Assembly: GCF_963422355.1 (NCBI RefSeq)
Contig: NC_085094.1
Coordinates: 2,310,649 to 2,374,648, forward strand
Direction: 5' to 3'
Source of the DNA: Corticium candelabrum
Lineage: Eukaryota > Porifera > Homoscleromorpha > Homosclerophorida > Plakinidae
Length of the DNA stretch: 64,000 nt
The notes beneath the pieces are model-generated. The model was not told the DNA's origin and ran no database searches. It was given only the letters and a program-made list of their open reading frames with translations. Position numbers and translations under genes: made by a program. The first letter of the stretch is position 1. Each line of letters starts with the position of its first letter. Below, piece by piece: positions 59,401 to 64,000 of this stretch.

Positions 59401-61520
59401 ATCAGAACGGAACTTACACGTATTTGAACAGGACAGAGAGCTGTCCGTCATGATCCTTCACGGTTCATCACGTCTTCGTTGCATATTGTGAACTAGCCTT
59501 TAGTTGCAAGTTTACAGCATGTACCTTGTGTATATTGATGATGCTTAATGTACGGTATGTCTAATCTACAACTACCTTGCATAATTTGTCAAAGAACCAA
59601 TCTACTAGGCTATATATGGTTGGGCCCATGATTTACTGTCTGCTGTTCTGTCTGTGAAGACTGGCCGTTGCTTCTCTTTTTGACAGGCTACCACTTTTCA
59701 AGACATTAACAATTTCCACATTATTATGCTTATATAGCAGCTGCTATATCTGCACATTGTTTAGTGCTTTAGTTTTTGCCTGAGTGTGTGATGTAGTTGC
59801 ATACATACATGTAGTTTGCAACTGAAAACTCAAGTACTAGTGGGCACACAGAAAATGTCATACATTTTTTGAATGTCATTTGTTGACCTCACTCTTATCA
59901 CTTGTTACGGTGGCTGTAGATCAGAACATCTAACAGCTATTGGTGAATACATTGAAAGAATGTCTAGTGATTCATCATCTTATGTTTGTGTGCACATTCA
60001 TCTAGGTTTTGTCGTGTATGTTATAAGTGCATGTAGTGTTTGCATCATTGGAATTCGGGCATTGAGAAGCAGAGCGTTCACGTTGTCTAAAATCTGCATG
60101 ACCACCTTTATCATGTCTCTAAAGATGCGAGGGTTACAGTAGGTGTTTGTGCACTGTAGGCAATTCTTTTGTCGTCTAGTTTGGTCACTTGCATGCTAGT
60201 CCGTGTATTCACTTCTTACTTGCTAGTCGGCATACAAAGGATCTTGCTTGCCTATCACTCAATTGCTCTTGCTTGTTTGCCTACTAAATTTCTTTCCGCT
60301 GATTAAAACATTTGCAACTGTCCTGTATGGAATTGTTTGTGTATCTTGTCTAATGCATTGTGTTTGCTATTCTGCTATATAGATTACTCGAGACTTCTAC
60401 AAGGCACTGAAAGGCTTTACAACTCAGCAGCACCTTTTTTCCGTTTTGTGTGATCTTGCTATTAGTGATACTAATACTGTCTCATTTGCAGTAAAGCAAG
60501 TCATGTCTAGAGTATGCTTGTCTAATTGCTAGTACTGAACTGCTTTCATTCAGCATTTGGGTTTCTAGATTCATTTGAAGGCTTCTCATGTAATAAAGGA
60601 ATTGGAGAAGGTTAAGTTGGGGTCGTCTTCTACAACTCCTAGAAAGAAAGCAAAACAGTGACTATGTTTCTAGCTGGACAGGAGCAGTTGCAGTTTTACG
60701 TTATGGTTTGTCATCTAGGTTGCAGTCAGGCTTGGAAGGACCAATGGTGAAGCAGTTGCAAAGGTCATTGGCTTTACTAGAAATAATACAACAAGAACGG
60801 AATGTAAAAGGGGTTCATCTGCTGTTGCCACAACTGTTTGGAATGCTGAACCAGTAAGTCGTATGTATGTTGTATAGCAACAGCGGTGTATTTTGCTTTA
60901 ATACTACACCTACTCGTTGCTTTATGTTCACTGAAATTCTCTGTTGTAGTAATTGTGAGAAGTAGAGTATGTCATATACTCATTAGAATACAGTTGGTAC
61001 TTTTATTTACTGTTTCTTTGACATTACTCCAAGTACTTGAAAAATGTTCAGCAGCAAGTAGGCATGGACATATGATTTTTGTGTTTTGTTATGTTAGGTG
61101 TTTGTATTTTATAGGGACATAAATGTGATTCTGACACATGGTTGTATAAACCAGTTTTTGCCATTGTGCCATTTTGCTACCACTTTGATCTGTAAACAGC
61201 AGAGGCAGTAGAATGATGTTCTAAAAATGGTGTTTATTCCATTTTAGTTTGGTTGTAAGCACAGTATGAGTAATGTATGAATGAATGATGGTCTGGTTTA
61301 CTTAGTGGCATTGCTGGGCTTTCAAAAATGTGGAGGACAGTTGCTATGTTTATAACACTTGACTAGTAAGATTGACATTTGTCTAGAAGGCTACGCCTTT
61401 TGATATTGGGGAGCTAGGGCCCCCAGGCTGTTGTTGTGCGACATTACTGATTCACAAGAGGACTATTAATGTTAATGTGACTGGCAAACTTTGGTACTGA
61501 AGTTAACGTGTCACACGTGT

Positions 61521-61580
<60 letters not shown>

Positions 61581-64000
61581 AATTGAGAACACCAGAATGA
61601 GAAAAAATAGATACATTAAATTCAATTTGGTTTATCGATTAAACAGTTGTGCATTGTTTAAGTATTGTTGCCTTTCATTAATAATTAACACATTTGTGCT
61701 GTTACTAGATGCCTTGTTCTGACAGATACTGATGACATCAATATAGGCTATGTTGTCCAGCTTTTACTTTCTTGCATTTTGAGTTGCTGCGAACAGATTG
61801 CTCCAAATGGAAAATTAGAAGATCCAAGTTTGTTGAAATGTCTTCTCATTTTGATTTGTGTTTGAATCTGCTGGCAATGTGCATTTGTAGACTTGTTACG
61901 TGAAGATCAGTTTAGCGTCGAGCTGGTTGTGCAATGTATTCGGTCATCAGAAAGTCCTCAAACTCACCAGCATGCTTTACTTTTGTTAAATGTAGCTGCT
62001 CAACTTTTTCCTGTACGTTTCTCTCAATTTCTTATATCTGGTTCTTTGTTAAGTGGTCGTGTGCTTTACAGGAGAGTGTCATGCACAAGATCATGCCTAT
62101 TTTTACGTTTATGGGAGCTAGCCTTTTACGAATGGATGACACTTACAGCATGCAGATTGTGAGAAAGACAGTGGAAACCGTTGTTCCTGCTGTTCTAAAG
62201 GTAGTGAAGTTGATGTATATGTGGCAAACATTAGGTGCTTTTTTGGGCTGTACAGTGTTGGTCTTGTACATGTGATTATCAGGTTAGCTATGTATGTGAT
62301 ATGTTATCATTTTCTGTTGCTATGTTGCATCTGTTTAGATTTGGGAGTAATTTGAAAATTTTTGTAGCCTTTTCTTAATTTAATTAATCATGTACTGATT
62401 ACTTAGGACAATAACATAGACTTGCTGTGTGTAGATGTTCGACATGGGCTGCTGATATATTATATTTGCTGAAATCAACTTTGCATGCTAAACGACGTTG
62501 AAATACTCAATAACAAGATGTGTAGTACTGTCTTGTGCAGCAAAATGTAGCATCTAAATGTACAAAAAGTATGTATTGCTAGAGTTGAAAAATACAGAAG
62601 CAGGGGTGATAACCAGTCTGACTGGTTTATTTATATTGGAATGGCTGGTATTGATGTTTTGTTTTGTTCTATACAGTTGTTGTCAAAAGTATTGTTTGTA
62701 TTTGGCACGTGCACTTTATTTATATTTCAGTGAGTCAGTGTATCAATACTTTCAGTGAAATGAACCCATTTGGTCTCGATAGTTGTATCGGTGATACCAT
62801 TTATATGTGAGTGCATTATTTGTATTTGTTACAGGCCACTGAACTGTCATATGCTGACTCTACAGAGTTGATTAGAACGTTGCTGCGAGTGTTCGTTGAC
62901 GCATTACCTCACATACCAAGTCATCGACAATTGCCTATCATGGAGCATTTGCTTGAGACTTTAGGAGTTGCAGAACATCTTCACGAAGTGTTAGCACTTC
63001 TTTTGGAGCAGGTAGTTTTCCATTCAGGAGACAAACAAGCCAAACAGCAGGTGATGATAAACTAACACCTAATTTTAATTTAGTGTATTTAGTAATATAA
63101 ATTGTTGAATATTGCACTCTATGTTTCTCATGCTAGGTTGTGTCACCAATAAGTGAAGAATTTTGTGTCTTTCTGATTGTCACTGCCAGTCCGCTTGATC
63201 AAGTATGTAACGAGTTTCACGTCATACTTCAGTTACGTTTTACTGTGTTTTATATAGGTAACAGGATTGACAAGACTTTTAGATTATGTAAGAGAGCTTC
63301 CAGAAGAGAAGCCTGCAGGTGTTTGGTTTGCGTTCATATGGTATGAGTGTTTTAACTTTGTGACTTTGCTCAAGTGACTAAGACATATAAGCAAAAACGA
63401 AAAAACGCATCTACTCTTTCACTGTTTTCAATTGAGAGATGCACGGCCAAACAACTACAGCATTTCAAGTTGGTTTGTGTGAGTTTGGTTGTGTCTGTCT
63501 TGGCTAGTGAGCAATACGCAGCTAAGGTGACTGCTACATATCATTCATTACTGCTATACTTAGTTAAGATTACAACTGTTTGTTATCAGGTGTTGGATCT
63601 TAGCAGTGAGGATGAACTTCAATTGGAGTCAAACTATTATCAGTAAGTCAAATATCTGCATACGTTCTGTGCTGTGGCACAAGTCTTCTTCTACATGCTG
63701 CATACAGATTTGTGCAAAGCTGTTTAGGCGACAAACAGTTTGTGATGCTACCAAATAGGCCAGTTGACACTAAATTATCTTTGCAATGTTACCGTACAAA
63801 TATTGACATTTGTGTATGCACATGGAGCAAGCTCATTTGATATCTACATAATATAGCTGGAGCTTGTTTTCTTATAATTTGGAACAGGAACGTTGGATAA
63901 CAAAACATAGATTACATGTTGTGTTTGATTGTGTATTACAAGAAAGGCATTGCTGTAGTCTGATTGGATTTGTAGTCTCGTTTGTGTCTAGTTTTGTTTA
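49796..64000 (+). CDS. HEATR1: HEATR1 / UTP10 homologue, N-terminal about 1,700 residues (gene runs off the window)
   Basis: HEATR1 (yeast Utp10) is a large HEAT-repeat protein of the small-subunit processome, needed for rRNA transcription and 18S processing in the nucleolus. The start MSSLARQLHKLA, then PYVLLKPAHKCLEWLIRAYN and LPHHETNLFARVVQLLPL, matches the family N-terminus; later SVELVVQCIRSSESPQTHQH, PIFTFMGASLLRMDDTYS and DALPHIPSHRQLPI match the central part in order. Proposed exons: 49796-50647, 52272-52837, 52878-53088, 53201-53314, 53383-53481, 53536-53633, 54259-54473, 54509-54666, 56015-56215, 56855-57148, 57211-57312, 57481-57501(?), 57718-57769, 58024-58282, 58339-58700, 58758-58821, 58882-59048, 60383-60511, 60569-60657, 60719-60853, 61709-61827, 61891-62012, 62072-62200, 62835-63050, 63137-63202, 63258-63318, 63375-63526, 63590-63642, 63708-(end unclear). 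Phases agree throughout, except around 57481-57718. About 5.1 kb of coding sequence is present, so roughly the last fifth of the gene lies beyond the window. Confidence 0.92.
50648..52271. repeat. HEATR1 intron 1 with three copies of a 90-bp repeat
   Basis: Near 51240-51325, 51778-51860 and 51905-51990 the intron repeats the order: AATAGAATG or similar, a TTTTTGCATT-type stretch, AAAACT(G/A)(T/C)CTA, CAGATTTTA(T/G)GTTGTAA. The first two copies also end CTAAATCAGCGT. A worn fourth copy (TTTTAAACTGTCTAATAGTA) occurs near 55830 in a later intron. Confidence 0.65.
53097..53133. repeat. (GT)n microsatellite in HEATR1 intron 3
   Basis: TG run starting eight bases after the exon end at 53088, directly inside the donor region. 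Confidence 0.9.
54932..55571. mobile_element. PIF/Harbinger-like MITE (640 bp) in a HEATR1 intron
   Basis: The left end TACCCTGTTTACACGAGCAC and the inverse of the right end, TACCCCATTTATAAGAGCAC, form a 20-bp imperfect terminal repeat. TTA flanks both sides (54929-54931 and 55572-55574), the three-base target duplication of PIF/Harbinger elements. Subterminal GGGCCAGC/GGCTCGG motifs occur inside in both orientations. No transposase. Confidence 0.75.
56418..56473. repeat. (GT)n microsatellite in a HEATR1 intron
   Basis: TG run, preceded at 56348-56371 by a (TTG)n run. Confidence 0.92.
59167..59499. mobile_element. PIF/Harbinger-like MITE (333 bp) in a HEATR1 intron
   Basis: The left end AGGCTGGTTCACAATATGCA and the inverse of the right end, AGGCTAGTTCACAATATGCA, differ at one base in 20. 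TTA target duplications flank it (59164-59166 and 59500-59502). Inside, GACGGA and TCCGTC motifs are frequent near both ends. Non-coding. Confidence 0.85.
60854..61708. other. HEATR1 intron, no element recognised besides a microsatellite
   Basis: AT-rich intron with a (CA)n run at 61526-61578. Confidence 0.6.
61526..61578. repeat. (CA)n microsatellite in a HEATR1 intron
   Basis: Pure CA run following GTGTGCGCA. Confidence 0.95.

Overview
This window is animal nuclear DNA, not bacterial or viral. Genes are split by GT-AG introns with consistent phases. Long pure (CA)n, (GT)n and (TA)n microsatellites are common, and most of the sequence is intron, intergenic DNA and decayed transposons. The recognisable genes are animal families: a CARD-TIR adaptor, a death-domain exon pair, a secreted collagen protein of the CTHRC1 family and the ribosome-biogenesis gene HEATR1/UTP10. 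The mix of innate-immunity domains, CTHRC1-like collagen, Polinton/adintovirus-like DNA and mostly short introns suggests an early-branching marine invertebrate. A sponge is my guess, but I cannot prove the taxon.

Layout. 1-3.8 kb: a tandemly duplicated MITE-type element of about 0.7 kb plus its flank. 4.8-9.4 kb: a four-exon plus-strand gene for a 318-residue CARD-TIR protein whose large first intron holds microsatellites and a capsid-like virus-element fragment. 9.4-15.9 kb: repeats, including a large fold-back element with tRNA-like arms. 16.0-16.5 kb: two exons of a death-domain gene, which runs straight into a broken Polinton/adintovirus-type segment (protein-primed DNA polymerase B, coiled-coil ORF, packaging ATPase; 16.5-20.6 kb). 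21-25 kb: minisatellites. 27.5-33.1 kb: one complete but dead pogo/Tigger-like DNA transposon with inverted repeats of about 625 bp and a TA target duplication. 33.5-39.6 kb: two LINE copies, the second split by a hAT element flanked by a 5-bp target duplication. 41.8-42.8 kb: a minus-strand CTHRC1-like gene. 43-45 kb: an old tandem duplication. 46-49.4 kb: a decayed Ty3/gypsy element. 49.8 kb to the end: the first about 28 exons of HEATR1, with two PIF/Harbinger-like MITEs in its introns.

The host genes do not form one pathway. The CARD-TIR and death-domain genes lie about 7 kb apart and could be a small cluster of death-fold signalling genes. HEATR1 is housekeeping (18S rRNA processing) and the collagen gene is extracellular. 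All mobile-element proteins found here are interrupted by stops or frameshifts. Splice sites were chosen by hand from sequence and reading-frame continuity, without transcript data.
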